In this document: in pieces, positions 8,430 through 16,224 of the stretch
Layout: every line of letters starts with the position of its first letter
Position numbering within the stretch: position 1 is the first letter of the stretch
Assembly (NCBI RefSeq): GCF_009602705.1
Contig: NZ_VSWH01000001.1
Coordinates: forward strand, 2,232,001-2,296,000
DNA from: Chryseobacterium vaccae
GTDB taxonomy: Bacteria > Bacteroidota > Bacteroidia > Flavobacteriales > Weeksellaceae
DNA length: 64,000 nt
Direction of reading: 5' to 3'
Position numbers and translations under genes: made by a program
Notes under the pieces: generated by a model
The model's input: the letters and a program-made list of their open reading frames with translations, nothing else
Databases searched by the model: none
Told to the model about the DNA's origin: nothing

Positions 8430-9043
8430 CTTTAAAAAAATCATTTAAGAAGTATTTAAACTTTCAGTTCAGGAAAATCGCCTTTTTATCTGTTAGTCTT
8501 TTTTGATTTTCGAATTTAATTTCACTTTAATACCGGTCTGAACTGTTATAAAAACCTTCATTACTCTGAAGCCACATCACTTTAAATAAATTAGTCTGAG
8601 TTTTCATGGAGTAGTTTTTAATAATAAATGGTTATTAGTTTTTAAAATTCAGATTAATGTTCAAACCATGATCCCGTTTTGCTATTACACTTCATTTCCA
8701 CATTTAAAATGCATTAATGGGATTGAATGGTTCTTGTTTTTACTGGTTTAAAATCCTTAAATGATTAGTGTCTGCATATCAATCTTTAAACAATTATGTC
8801 ATTACTTTCGTTCGATTTTTTTCGTCACATTAACTTTTTGATTTGATTTTTTACGATCAAAGATTGAACATTTTCAATTTTGAATGGTACCTCTTCAAAA
8901 TGCAGATGTTGTGTCTTTAACTGAAACAAAGATGCAGTAAAGTAAGATGATTATGCAAGCAGATGGTTTATAGATTCATAAATTTATAGGGATAAAATCA
9001 TGAATCTATAAATGATAAAACACTGATAACAAATAAATTAAAG
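8430..9043. other. Long intergenic region between asnS and the TPR/AraC regulator
   Basis: About 610 AT-rich bases hold no ORF of normal size. A 26-codon minus-strand frame (8527-8607) lies just above the minus-strand terminator. I see no tRNA or known riboswitch. The presence of a terminator implies that something on the minus strand here is transcribed, either read-through from the regulator or a small gene. Confidence 0.5.
8527..8607 (-). CDS. Possible 26-residue small protein
   Basis: The frame reads MKTQTNLFKVMWLQSNEGFYNSSDRY. It is preceded by an A-rich segment (TATTATTAAAAACTACTCC) of the type found before flavobacterial starts and is followed about 100 nt later by a strong minus-strand terminator. 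There is no clear promoter and no recognised family, so this is only a candidate. Confidence 0.25.
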   Translation of the reverse strand: MKTQTNLFKVMWLQSNEGFYNSSDRY

Positions 9044-10519
9044 TTAAATCGAATTAATATTTTCAATCTCCTTCAGATAAATAGAAAGTGGGGTTCCGGT
9101 TCGTTTTTTGAAGGCTAAAGTGAAGGCCTGTTCATTATTATATCCTAGTTCTTCGGCAATAAAAGGAATTTTATAAGAACGGAATTTCTTATCATTGGCC
9201 AATCTGTTAATCGCATAATCAATACGAAGATCATTAAGATACGTAGCAAAATTCTTTCCTTTATAGGTATTGATGATTTCTGATAAATATTTGGAATTGG
9301 TCTTTACTTTTTTGGCGAGACTTCCCAGGGTAATTCCTTTATTTAAAAACTGTTCTTTATCTTCGAAAATTTCAAGTTCTTTTAATACAGCCTGGGCGAT
9401 ATCCTCTGAAACGGTTTTGGCTGTTTTATGATCTTCAGTTTCTTTGTTCTGTTCTGAAAAACCCTCTGACATCGTTTCACTTTTCGGTTCCCAGCTTCTT
9501 TTATTTTTATGAACAGACTGAAGAAGATCCTGTGCAATTTTCCTGTATTTCTTTCCCGTTTTTTTATACCTGAAATAAAAATTCATAAATAATAAATGGG
9601 AGATCACTAAAAGACTGAGAACAATATAAAAAAGGTTCTTCCTGTTTTTAAAATCATTGGCAGCGGCTTCTTCTTCCTGCTGCAGTTCAGGGACATCATA
9701 TTTTCCGGGAAGCTCACGGGATATATCCAGGAATTGAGCATCCAGAATACGGTCAATTTTCATAAAACGGTCTACATAATACCATTGCTTCTCCTTGTCC
9801 CCATTTTCTTTATAATAATTGATAAGATAAGTATATACTTCTTTTAGCTCAGGATAAATATAATCCGTCTTAAGAACCATAGAATCTATTCTGACAAAAC
9901 ATTCTATCGCTTTCTCTTTTTCCTGAAGCCCTGCATAGGATTTCCCTAAATTTAAAAGGGTATAGTTTTGATTTCTCTTAGTCGAATTTTCCGGAATAAA
10001 GAAGAATTTTCTGCATTGTATCAGGTTATCTATGGCAGGTCTGTATTTTTTTAGCTGTACATGATAAAGGCCCAATAAACCCAGATACTGATGATAGCTG
10101 TACTTATTTTCATTCTTTTGGGAAGCCTGCAAACCCTCCTGTATCAGTGTATAAGCAGAATCCATTTTATTAGTCTGTATATAGGCATCTGCAAGGCTAA
10201 GTTTGAGAAGATCACGTTCGCCCTCATTCATATTATCTGCCTCATATAAGTAATGTCTGAAAGTTCTGGCTGCTTCGGCATGTTTTCCTGTATAATTATT
10301 CAGGGTGGCAATGCCTATATGCGCCAGGGCCATCTGCTTTTTATCTCCTTGTTCTTTGGCAGATTCCAGGGCAGCCTGAGGATTTGTGTTAAAGAATTTT
10401 TCTTCCAGTTCCTGATAGGCTGATTGTTTTCCTAAGATACTTTTTTCAGCCGTATGTGCCTGTGCATTCACTACGGTAGTCCATACAATCCATAACAGTA
10501 TCCAATATTTTACTTTCAT
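9044..10519 (-). CDS. TPR-containing membrane-bound AraC-family transcriptional regulator
   Basis: The 491-residue protein combines a signal-anchor-like start (MKVKYWILLWIVWTTVVNAQA), an N-terminal region of TPR-type helical repeats (about 30-280), one transmembrane segment at about 293-315 (NLFYIVLSLLVISHLLFMNF) and a C-terminal AraC/XylS DNA-binding domain (about 385-488). The HTH part includes GSLAKKVKTNSKYLSEIIN and the typical PFIAEELGYNNEQAFTLAFKKRTGTPLSIY. The layout places the sensor outside and the DNA-binding domain in the cytoplasm, as in other one-component Flavobacteria regulators. It starts behind an unusually good Shine-Dalgarno (GAAGGAG). Ligand and targets are unknown. Confidence 0.88.
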   Translation of the reverse strand: MKVKYWILLWIVWTTVVNAQAHTAEKSILGKQSAYQELEEKFFNTNPQAALESAKEQGDKKQMALAHIGIATLNNYTGKHAEAARTFRHYLYEADNMNEGERDLLKLSLADAYIQTNKMDSAYTLIQEGLQASQKNENKYSYHQYLGLLGLYHVQLKKYRPAIDNLIQCRKFFFIPENSTKRNQNYTLLNLGKSYAGLQEKEKAIECFVRIDSMVLKTDYIYPELKEVYTYLINYYKENGDKEKQWYYVDRFMKIDRILDAQFLDISRELPGKYDVPELQQEEEAAANDFKNRKNLFYIVLSLLVISHLLFMNFYFRYKKTGKKYRKIAQDLLQSVHKNKRSWEPKSETMSEGFSEQNKETEDHKTAKTVSEDIAQAVLKELEIFEDKEQFLNKGITLGSLAKKVKTNSKYLSEIINTYKGKNFATYLNDLRIDYAINRLANDKKFRSYKIPFIAEELGYNNEQAFTLAFKKRTGTPLSIYLKEIENINSI

Positions 10520-10539
10520 TGCTCCTTCAGGGTATCTTA

Positions 10540-10547
10540 CAAAAATA
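10540..10547 (-). promoter_or_regulatory. -7 box of the TPR/AraC regulator gene
   Basis: TATTTTTG on the minus strand fits TAnnTTTG and gives a leader of roughly 15 nt with an SD-like GGAG before the ATG. Confidence 0.5.
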
Positions 10548-10633
10548 TTATTTTATTCGGCAGATTCATGATCTCTTTCAATTTTCCTTTATTGATTGAG
10601 GGTTTATAAGGAAATTAATTCCCGATCAAGTTA

Positions 10634-10665
10634 CAAAAAACAGCGTAAAGTAACGATTACGCTGT
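10634..10665 (-). terminator. Terminator of the lipid/envelope operon
   Basis: A 9-bp stem ACAGCGTAA/TTACGCTGT with an 8-nt loop is followed on the minus strand by six T residues. It lies 37 nt past the stop of the CDP-alcohol phosphatidyltransferase gene. Confidence 0.8.
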
Positions 10666-10701
10666 ATGATTCATCAATTATTTAAAAGAAAACGATATGG
10701 A

Positions 10702-11301
10702 TCAATTAAAGAAGATGGTCTTTTTTCTCTGTTTTCCGTTCCGGATTCTCCATGCATGGTAAGAGCTGGGTACGTCATACTGCCATTTCGGGAGCAGCAC
10801 GACAATCAGGATCACATCTATATGAGAGATAAAGCCCAATCCCACTGTAAGATAAAATGCCCAGCCGGTCTGTTGGAATCCTATTAAATAGGTAAAAGCG
10901 ATCAGCAGACTCACTCCCCACATTTTTGATAAGAACGCATGGGTACAGGTTTCCTTTCCGAATTTCCAGATGCTTACGATATAGCAAAGTGCTTCCATCA
11001 CAAAGATCAGAAGAATTCCCTGCCATTCGTCTTTAATGAGTCCGGGATTCAGGAAATAGGCAGCAAAGCCCAGTGAAAGCCAGAATATCAAATCGGTCTG
11101 ACTGTCCATTCTCCGGAGTTTTTCGGAAGAAACCCCTGCTTTCCGGGCAATAATCCCATCAAAAATGTCCGTGAGCAGTCCTGCATACATCATTATCAAA
11201 ATTATAAATCGGGCTTTTTCACCTGCAGAATAGGCTAAGAAAAGAATCACCGGAGCAAGGAGCAGTCTTATGGCAATTAAAATATAAGGTATTGTTTTCA
11301 T
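10702..11301 (-). CDS. CDP-alcohol phosphatidyltransferase family protein
   Basis: The 199-residue integral membrane protein carries the family motif D(x)2DG(x)2AR(x)8G(x)3D(x)3D at residues 45-70 (D45, D48, G49, A52, R53, D66, D70). The glycine normally at position 62 is leucine. Such enzymes transfer a phosphoalcohol from a CDP-activated donor to a second alcohol, making phospholipid head groups. About six hydrophobic segments are visible. The substrate cannot be told; it is not the housekeeping PssA, which is encoded at 62276. It is last in an operon with a desaturase, 4 nt after the previous gene, suggesting a membrane-lipid remodelling role. Confidence 0.82.
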   Translation of the reverse strand: MKTIPYILIAIRLLLAPVILFLAYSAGEKARFIILIMMYAGLLTDIFDGIIARKAGVSSEKLRRMDSQTDLIFWLSLGFAAYFLNPGLIKDEWQGILLIFVMEALCYIVSIWKFGKETCTHAFLSKMWGVSLLIAFTYLIGFQQTGWAFYLTVGLGFISHIDVILIVVLLPKWQYDVPSSYHAWRIRNGKQRKKTIFFN

Positions 11302-11305
11302 GGTT

Positions 11306-11953
11306 TTAAAAATTAATGATTGGTAAACTTCTTTTTCCGTTTTTATTCCATAGTCCCAACTGAAGGCCTTTCATTTTCCTGGAAACATTGACCAGCCCGA
11401 TCTGTACTCCTGTCATTTCTTCTGTTTTATTGTAGATTCCGGCCTGAAATCCTTTAAATAGTTCAGCGTTGTTTACCGGAGCAATCGTTACTCCTTTAAA
11501 GTCTTTTTCATAATTATAAAACCCGGACAGCATCACCCCCTTTCCTTTATCGATGTAAGTGCCCAGTCCTGTTACAATAATTCCGTTCATCGTGTTTCCA
11601 TAATTATAAACTGAAACAGAAACCCCGTTGTGGTTCACTATACTTCCGTATCCGCAACCGGAAACCGTAAGGCCGTTGACAATAAGCTCAGGCTGCTCTT
11701 TCCTGTTTTTCGCAGGATCGTAAAACATCCATACAACAGGTCCCAGAGGAATCGGTTCCAGATTGATACCATTAATTTTTCTGGTATTGTTTTTATCCAG
11801 AACACCTCCTAACCCTAAAGCAATACCGTTTACTTTATCAATTTTATTTAATGGAGTTAAAGCGGCGAAACTTGTTCTTTCCCTGCTTAAACTGTTCTGA
11901 GCTGAAACCAGAACACTCAAAAAAAGTCCTGTTATTAAAAATATTGTTTTCAT
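11306..11953 (-). CDS. LA_2272-like repeat-containing secreted protein
   Basis: The 215-residue protein has a signal peptide (MKTIFLITGLFLSVLVSAQ) followed by short glycine-rich repeats such as VNGIALGLGG, INGINLEP, MNGIIVTGLG, GKGVMLSGFYN, FKGVTIAPVN, FKGFQAGIYN, MTGVQIGLVN and MKGLQLGLWNKNGKRSLPIINF. The x-G-[hydrophobic]-x-[hydrophobic]-[GA] pattern and the N[KGR]K.LP..N ending match the LA_2272 surface-repeat family of Bacteroidetes and spirochaetes, thought to fold as a beta structure at the outer membrane. Its role is unknown. It lies between the desaturase and the phosphatidyltransferase in one operon. Confidence 0.8.
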   Translation of the reverse strand: MKTIFLITGLFLSVLVSAQNSLSRERTSFAALTPLNKIDKVNGIALGLGGVLDKNNTRKINGINLEPIPLGPVVWMFYDPAKNRKEQPELIVNGLTVSGCGYGSIVNHNGVSVSVYNYGNTMNGIIVTGLGTYIDKGKGVMLSGFYNYEKDFKGVTIAPVNNAELFKGFQAGIYNKTEEMTGVQIGLVNVSRKMKGLQLGLWNKNGKRSLPIINF

Positions 11954-11984
11954 ATTCTTTTTGATTTATATTTTTTATTCAAAA

Positions 11985-13064
11985 CTACCGGCTTAATTTT
12001 TTCAGATATTCATAATGAGAAATTACCGCATAAAAGATGCTTTTTTCATGATAAGGAAGCTGATTTCTCACTGCTGCTTTTTTAATAGCGGGAGTGATAA
12101 TCGTATACACTGTATGCGGAAGACCGGGAAAAAGATGATGGGCGGCATGGGAATTAAATCCTCCGAAAATCCAGTTGGCCAGTCTGTTTGTAGGGTGATA
12201 ATCCAGAGAAACGGCTAACTGATGTTCATAATAATCATAGGGTAGATAACCGTTTTCATCTGCTTCCGGAAAGTCTGTTTCAAGGCTCAGGTGGGAAATA
12301 ATCAGGGTGAGCACAAAAAACAGGGAAATCGTCAGGTGCATGATGATAAAAGACAAAATGATTGTCACTACCGGAATATGAGTAAAAAAAGCAGGAATTA
12401 CCAACATGTAGCTGAAATAAGCCAGCTTCAGGATAATGACTTCTGCAACAGACATCCAGGAATGGCTTTGATTTCTCAGATTGGCCAGGTCTTTTTTCCC
12501 CAGATAAATAAAATCTTTAATCAGGATCCAGTGTAAGGTATACAGACAATACAATAAAGTAGCGTATAAATGCTGGTATTGATGAAGCTTACTTCTGGGC
12601 TGATTAGCAGAAAGCCGGATGAATATATTGTCATCAATATCTGTGTCACAACCATCTACATTCGGAAACACATGATGTGAGGCAATATGTCTTTTTTTCC
12701 ACAGTCTCGCATTAACTCCCTGCAGATTAAAGGTGATATAATAAATAATCTGGTTCAGCTTTTTATACTTTGAAAATGTATTATGTACACAGTCATGAGA
12801 ACAATTGAATGCAAGAAGTATCCCTGACAACCCTAATAATATATAGTTAATAACAACGGCGTACCTCTTATTTTCCATATAAGGATTAAAAAGATTGAGA
12901 TACAGCAGGATAAAAGCCACAGAATAGAACAAGAATTTTACAATTATTAGCTGCTTCGCTTTATCAACAGTCTCTTCTGTAAGCAGTACCTTTACCTCTT
13001 CACGCAGCTCCGGGTAAAACGCGGAACTCGTTTTTTTGAATTTTATCTTTGTTTTCATGATCAT
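11985..13064 (-). CDS. Membrane fatty acid desaturase
   Basis: The protein has the three histidine boxes of di-iron membrane desaturases: HDCVH, HIASHH and, near the C-terminus, HAAHH. Several transmembrane stretches lie between them. It should introduce a double bond into an acyl chain using O2 and an electron donor. I chose the ATG at 13064 because an upstream in-frame start at 13091 would overlap the preceding gene by 23 nt; an ATG at 13058 is also possible. Bond position and substrate (acyl-CoA, phospholipid or other) are not readable. Its partners are a beta-barrel-like protein upstream and an LA_2272-like protein downstream. Confidence 0.88.
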   Translation of the reverse strand: MIMKTKIKFKKTSSAFYPELREEVKVLLTEETVDKAKQLIIVKFLFYSVAFILLYLNLFNPYMENKRYAVVINYILLGLSGILLAFNCSHDCVHNTFSKYKKLNQIIYYITFNLQGVNARLWKKRHIASHHVFPNVDGCDTDIDDNIFIRLSANQPRSKLHQYQHLYATLLYCLYTLHWILIKDFIYLGKKDLANLRNQSHSWMSVAEVIILKLAYFSYMLVIPAFFTHIPVVTIILSFIIMHLTISLFFVLTLIISHLSLETDFPEADENGYLPYDYYEHQLAVSLDYHPTNRLANWIFGGFNSHAAHHLFPGLPHTVYTIITPAIKKAAVRNQLPYHEKSIFYAVISHYEYLKKLSR

Positions 13065-13068
13065 GTGG

Positions 13069-13536
13069 TTAAAAAACAATGTTGAACCCAAAGGAATACC
13101 TGAATCCTTTAATAGGAAAGTGTTTATACGTATTGTACTCGAAATTATAGCCCAGTTCTCCGGTAAAGAAATGGCAGAATGTTACTCCGAATTTGGGTGA
13201 CGCAGTATAAGGAGAAACTCCTGCTCCCGCATATAGGCTGGTCACGAGATCTTCATCACCAAAAGCTTTTATCTTCCGGAAATAATCGAATTCCGGAATG
13301 ATCAGCAGCTTTCTCTCGTCCCACCAGTTAAAGTGCCCTCTCAGGCTGTAATAGTTCTTGGCATTTTCGGACGGTAATTTCATTCCTACCGATAAAAAGG
13401 TCTTGTCTCCTAATGAAGTTCCTTCTATTCTGGTGCTGAGTATTACGGCTACAATTTTCCAGCCTTTATCATTTCCCAGCTGGGCTTTGCCCAAACTAAA
13501 AAAAAGTAAAAATGCTCCTAAGATTATATTTTTCAT
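13069..13536 (-). CDS. Small outer-membrane beta-barrel-like protein
   Basis: The 155-residue product has a signal peptide (MKNIILGAFLLFFSLGKAQ) and alternating hydrophobic strands. It ends in an aromatic residue preceded by aromatic alternation (FRYSFGFNIVF), the usual C-terminal signature for barrel assembly by BamA. Repeated strand-like pieces (YYSLRGHFNWW, LVTSLYAGAGVSPY, FGVTFCHFFTGELGYNF) support an 8-stranded barrel. I do not recognise a named family. It is first in the operon and so nearest the divergent regulator. Confidence 0.75.
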   Translation of the reverse strand: MKNIILGAFLLFFSLGKAQLGNDKGWKIVAVILSTRIEGTSLGDKTFLSVGMKLPSENAKNYYSLRGHFNWWDERKLLIIPEFDYFRKIKAFGDEDLVTSLYAGAGVSPYTASPKFGVTFCHFFTGELGYNFEYNTYKHFPIKGFRYSFGFNIVF

Positions 13537-13561
13537 CGCTGATTGTTTTAAAATGATGTTT

Positions 13562-13569
13562 CAAAATTA
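13562..13569 (-). promoter_or_regulatory. -7 box of the lipid/envelope operon
   Basis: TAATTTTG on the minus strand matches TAnnTTTG and gives a leader of about 20 nt. The dyad at 13571-13584 lies just upstream, between the -7 and -33 positions, so a bound regulator would block RNA polymerase. Confidence 0.6.
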
Positions 13570-13570
13570 T

Positions 13571-13584
13571 CGGTGAAAAACACC
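13571..13584. promoter_or_regulatory. Operator-like dyad O1 (GTGAAAAACAC core)
   Basis: CGGTGAAAAACACC contains the inverted repeat GGTG-AAAAA-CACC. Its core GTGAAAAACAC at 13573-13583 differs from a second site at 13626-13636 only at the central A/T, and the two cores start 53 bp apart. Confidence 0.55.
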
Positions 13585-13618
13585 AATCCGAATGCGAAAA
13601 AAAATTAAAATAAATGCC

Positions 13619-13626
13619 TACATTTG
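13619..13626 (+). promoter_or_regulatory. -7 box of the HTH regulator gene
   Basis: TACATTTG matches TAnnTTTG. It lies inside the 5' part of the longest open frame, which argues that translation starts at the downstream ATG at 13643. The second dyad overlaps its last base. Confidence 0.6.
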
Positions 13627-13638
13627 TGAAAATCACAA
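13624..13638. promoter_or_regulatory. Operator-like dyad O2 (GTGAAAATCAC core)
   Basis: TTGTGAAAATCACAA is an inverted repeat (TTGTG-AAAAT-CACAA). It covers the expected transcription start of the regulator gene and shares its core with O1. Confidence 0.55.
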
Positions 13639-13642
13639 AAAC

Positions 13643-14575
13643 ATGCATCAGGAACTTTTACTCAGGGAAATTCGCAGGAAAATTGGTGACAAATCGCTGA
13701 ATGATGAAATTGCTAATATCCTCAACGTAAGTTATGACGCAGCCCACAGAAGAACTTCATTAAAAGCGAAATTCAGCTTTGAAGAGGCTCTGGAACTGGC
13801 AAAATATTATCAGATTTCTCTGGATCAGTTTATGACATCCGATCATCAGATTCTGGTACAAAAAACATCAGCAGTGACTGAGACAGAAGATTTACAGTCA
13901 TTTTTTCAGAATAATCTCAGCGTTTTTGAGAATTTACCGCTTTCAGACGGGATTACCATTTACTATTCAGCGAAGGATATTCCCTTTTTCTATACTCTTT
14001 CTGATACCCTGCTTTCCCGGTTCAAAGTGTATGTATGGATGAATCTCCTGAATGCCAAGCAGGTCTTCGTTCCTTTCCTTCAGTTTTCACCGCCTTATTT
14101 TGAAGCAGACACCCAGGAATTGAAGAAAAAGTATGAAACACAAAACGTTGTGGAACTGTGGAATGATATGACGGTTTCCAGCATTCTTCAACAGATTGCC
14201 TTTTATTCTGATACCGGCCTGTTACAAAAAAAAGAAGCCAATATTATTTTAGGGGAACTGAAGGAACTTATAGAATATATTGAACAGAAAACTGAAAACA
14301 ATCCCAAATTTCATCTGTATGAAAATGAGCTGATGCATCTTTCCAACGATATTTTTTTCCATCATCCGCAGCAGTCGCTTTTTGCCATTCCTACCAATAT
14401 GTTTGGGTATATTCTGATTAATGATGCCAAAACCTGTAACGAAACCCTGAATTATTTTGAACATCAGATTAAAAATTCAAAATCCCTGAATACCTCCGGG
14501 AACCGCGACAGGAAGATATTTTTCAACAAAATGTACGAACAGATCGGCCGCCTTCAGAGATATCTGAGCGAATAA
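13643..14575 (+). CDS. HTH transcriptional regulator divergent from the lipid operon
   Basis: The 310-residue protein from ATG 13643 begins MHQELLLREIRRKIGDKSL and has an N-terminal XRE-like helix-turn-helix (about 20-65: LNDEIANILNVSYDAAHRRT, then FSFEEALELAKYYQISLDQF). The rest is a long helical region that may be a sensor or oligomerisation domain and matches no family I recognise. The frame could start at 13592, but the promoter box at 13619 lies inside that extension. It is transcribed away from the desaturase operon across a spacer with two matching dyads, so it probably controls that operon and itself. Sign and effector are unknown. Confidence 0.78.
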   Translation: MHQELLLREIRRKIGDKSLNDEIANILNVSYDAAHRRTSLKAKFSFEEALELAKYYQISLDQFMTSDHQILVQKTSAVTETEDLQSFFQNNLSVFENLPLSDGITIYYSAKDIPFFYTLSDTLLSRFKVYVWMNLLNAKQVFVPFLQFSPPYFEADTQELKKKYETQNVVELWNDMTVSSILQQIAFYSDTGLLQKKEANIILGELKELIEYIEQKTENNPKFHLYENELMHLSNDIFFHHPQQSLFAIPTNMFGYILINDAKTCNETLNYFEHQIKNSKSLNTSGNRDRKIFFNKMYEQIGRLQRYLSE

Positions 14576-14602
14576 AACTGTATCTTTAATCAAAACAACC
14601 TT

Positions 14603-15667
14603 ATGAAAACCCGGATTATCCTCTTATTTTCACTATTGGTGCTTCAGTCCTGTTATTCCCCGAAAACAGATATTGAGGAGGACAAACACCCTGAAATACC
14701 GGAATTTCCAAAATTTTCAGAGCCTGCCATTTATGCGGAAAAGGTAATCGAACTTCCTCTTTCACAGAGCAGTAATTGTTTTTATCAGCAAAAGGATGAT
14801 TATTTTTTCATCTACAATTATCCAGGGCTGGATTACGCATCCAATGATCTCTGCCAGCTCTTCATCATCAAAAACGGTAAACCAGTCATTTTTGAAAAAT
14901 GGAAAAATATTCCGAAGATCAATAATTTTGCATTTGTGGGGGATCATGCAGATCTTTATGTGAATAACAGAAAATATCTGGCCCCCAATTATACTCTGAA
15001 AGAAATTTTCCCCATTTATAATCTTGATGATGTTCAGGATAAATATGAACACCTTTTGCATTTGGGAGAAAATGAAAAAGATTCCGCGGTATTGCAAAAG
15101 ATCGCCGTGGAGCAGAAACAGCTTCAGGATAATATTTTAAGCAGGATCAAAGAAATCCGTTACATCGATAATGAAGCCAGTCCGGGAATGATGAACTACC
15201 CTTCCTCATCCGTTTCCTATCTCTGCAATTCTGATTCTGAAAATCCTTTTTATATTATGCCTAATTTTCTGGAAGAATCGCGGGCTGCATTTGAAATGAG
15301 GGATGTCGGCTACAAAGATTCTCTTTACGGGAAATTACGACCGAAAATGACACTGGTTCACAGAGAAAACAGGTTTACCCGTGAAATCAGCAAACAGCAT
15401 GTGGATTCTACATTTTTCAATCAAAAAGATAGAATTGTTACCGGAAATGTTTGGTTCAGCCGTGGCAATCATTATGTAGCCAGCTTTGGTTATTCTCCGG
15501 TCTACATGTATTATTACGATCTGAAAATCAAAAATAAGACCATCTCTACCAAGGAAGACAATACCAAAATGGTTATCACATCCATTGTAAAAACAGCCTC
15601 AGGGAAATATTTTTTAGTGAACAACCTGAAAGCAGGAAAGTTTCAGGTCTATTTTTTGAAAAATTAA
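14603..15667 (+). CDS. Lipoprotein of unknown function
   Basis: The 354-residue protein has a lipoprotein signal peptide with a lipobox (LLVLQSC, Cys at about residue 17), so it should be anchored to a membrane by a lipidated cysteine. The mature part has mixed alpha/beta character with aromatic-rich strands (YDLKIKNKTIS, KYFLVNNLKAGKFQVYFLK) that recall a beta-propeller-like repeat, though I cannot name a family. It follows the HTH gene by 27 nt and may be co-transcribed; a TATCTTTA at 14581-14588 could also be its own -7 box. Its stop is one base from the stop of convergent rimM. Confidence 0.7.
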   Translation: MKTRIILLFSLLVLQSCYSPKTDIEEDKHPEIPEFPKFSEPAIYAEKVIELPLSQSSNCFYQQKDDYFFIYNYPGLDYASNDLCQLFIIKNGKPVIFEKWKNIPKINNFAFVGDHADLYVNNRKYLAPNYTLKEIFPIYNLDDVQDKYEHLLHLGENEKDSAVLQKIAVEQKQLQDNILSRIKEIRYIDNEASPGMMNYPSSSVSYLCNSDSENPFYIMPNFLEESRAAFEMRDVGYKDSLYGKLRPKMTLVHRENRFTREISKQHVDSTFFNQKDRIVTGNVWFSRGNHYVASFGYSPVYMYYYDLKIKNKTISTKEDNTKMVITSIVKTASGKYFLVNNLKAGKFQVYFLKN

Positions 15668-15668
15668 A

Positions 15669-16211
15669 TTATTCGTCCTTTTTGGAAGGCACTAAAAAGA
15701 CATCGATAAGTCCTTCAGGAAGTTCAGTTTTAATGAATCTTTCTACTCTGTTGACTTCCATGATCCAGTCTTTGATAATTGGAATTACTACTTCTTTTCC
15801 GTCTAAATTGGTGATAAAGTAGTTCTGTGCAGTCTGATCATTAACAGATCTTATCACTCCGCAGTTATTATTATTCTGGTCCAGAATATCGAAACCAATG
15901 ATTTCGTGGTAATAGAATTGTTTTCCTGAAAGCTTAGGCAGTGTAGCAAGCGGCAGATAAACACTTTTACCTAACACCTGATCTACAATGGCTTCTGTGG
16001 AATTTTTAAGGAAAATATTCAGAGCATCGTTTTTGCTCCAGGATGATCTTTCAATAAAAAAAGGAACCAATAATCCGTTGATTTCAACGAATATTGATTC
16101 CAATTTATTGTAAAGCTCGGGTTGATCGGTATCCAATTTAAGGATAACGTTGCCCGCAAGTCCGTGTCTGCGTGTGATCTTACCTAATAAATAGCAGTCT
16201 TCTTTACGCAT
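15669..16211 (-). CDS. rimM: Ribosome maturation factor RimM
   Basis: The 180-residue protein helps assemble the head of the 30S subunit by binding uS19. The N-terminal beta-barrel starts MRKEDCYLLGKITRRHGLAG, and the C-terminal PRC-barrel part contains YFITNLDGKEVVIPIIKDWI. The frame stays open upstream to 16331, but that extension is an antiphase reading of the Ala-rich rpsP tail (Leu/Lys-only), so the ATG at 16211 is the start. It lies 13 nt behind rpsP, the order usual in bacteria. No terminator separates it from the convergent lipoprotein gene. Confidence 0.95.
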   Translation of the reverse strand: MRKEDCYLLGKITRRHGLAGNVILKLDTDQPELYNKLESIFVEINGLLVPFFIERSSWSKNDALNIFLKNSTEAIVDQVLGKSVYLPLATLPKLSGKQFYYHEIIGFDILDQNNNNCGVIRSVNDQTAQNYFITNLDGKEVVIPIIKDWIMEVNRVERFIKTELPEGLIDVFLVPSKKDE

Positions 16212-16224
16212 ACGGCGGTACTTT

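Noticed and set aside
13592..13642. Longer N-terminus of the HTH regulator
   Set aside because: A TAnnTTTG box lies inside it at 13619-13626, and the HTH domain is complete from ATG 13643.
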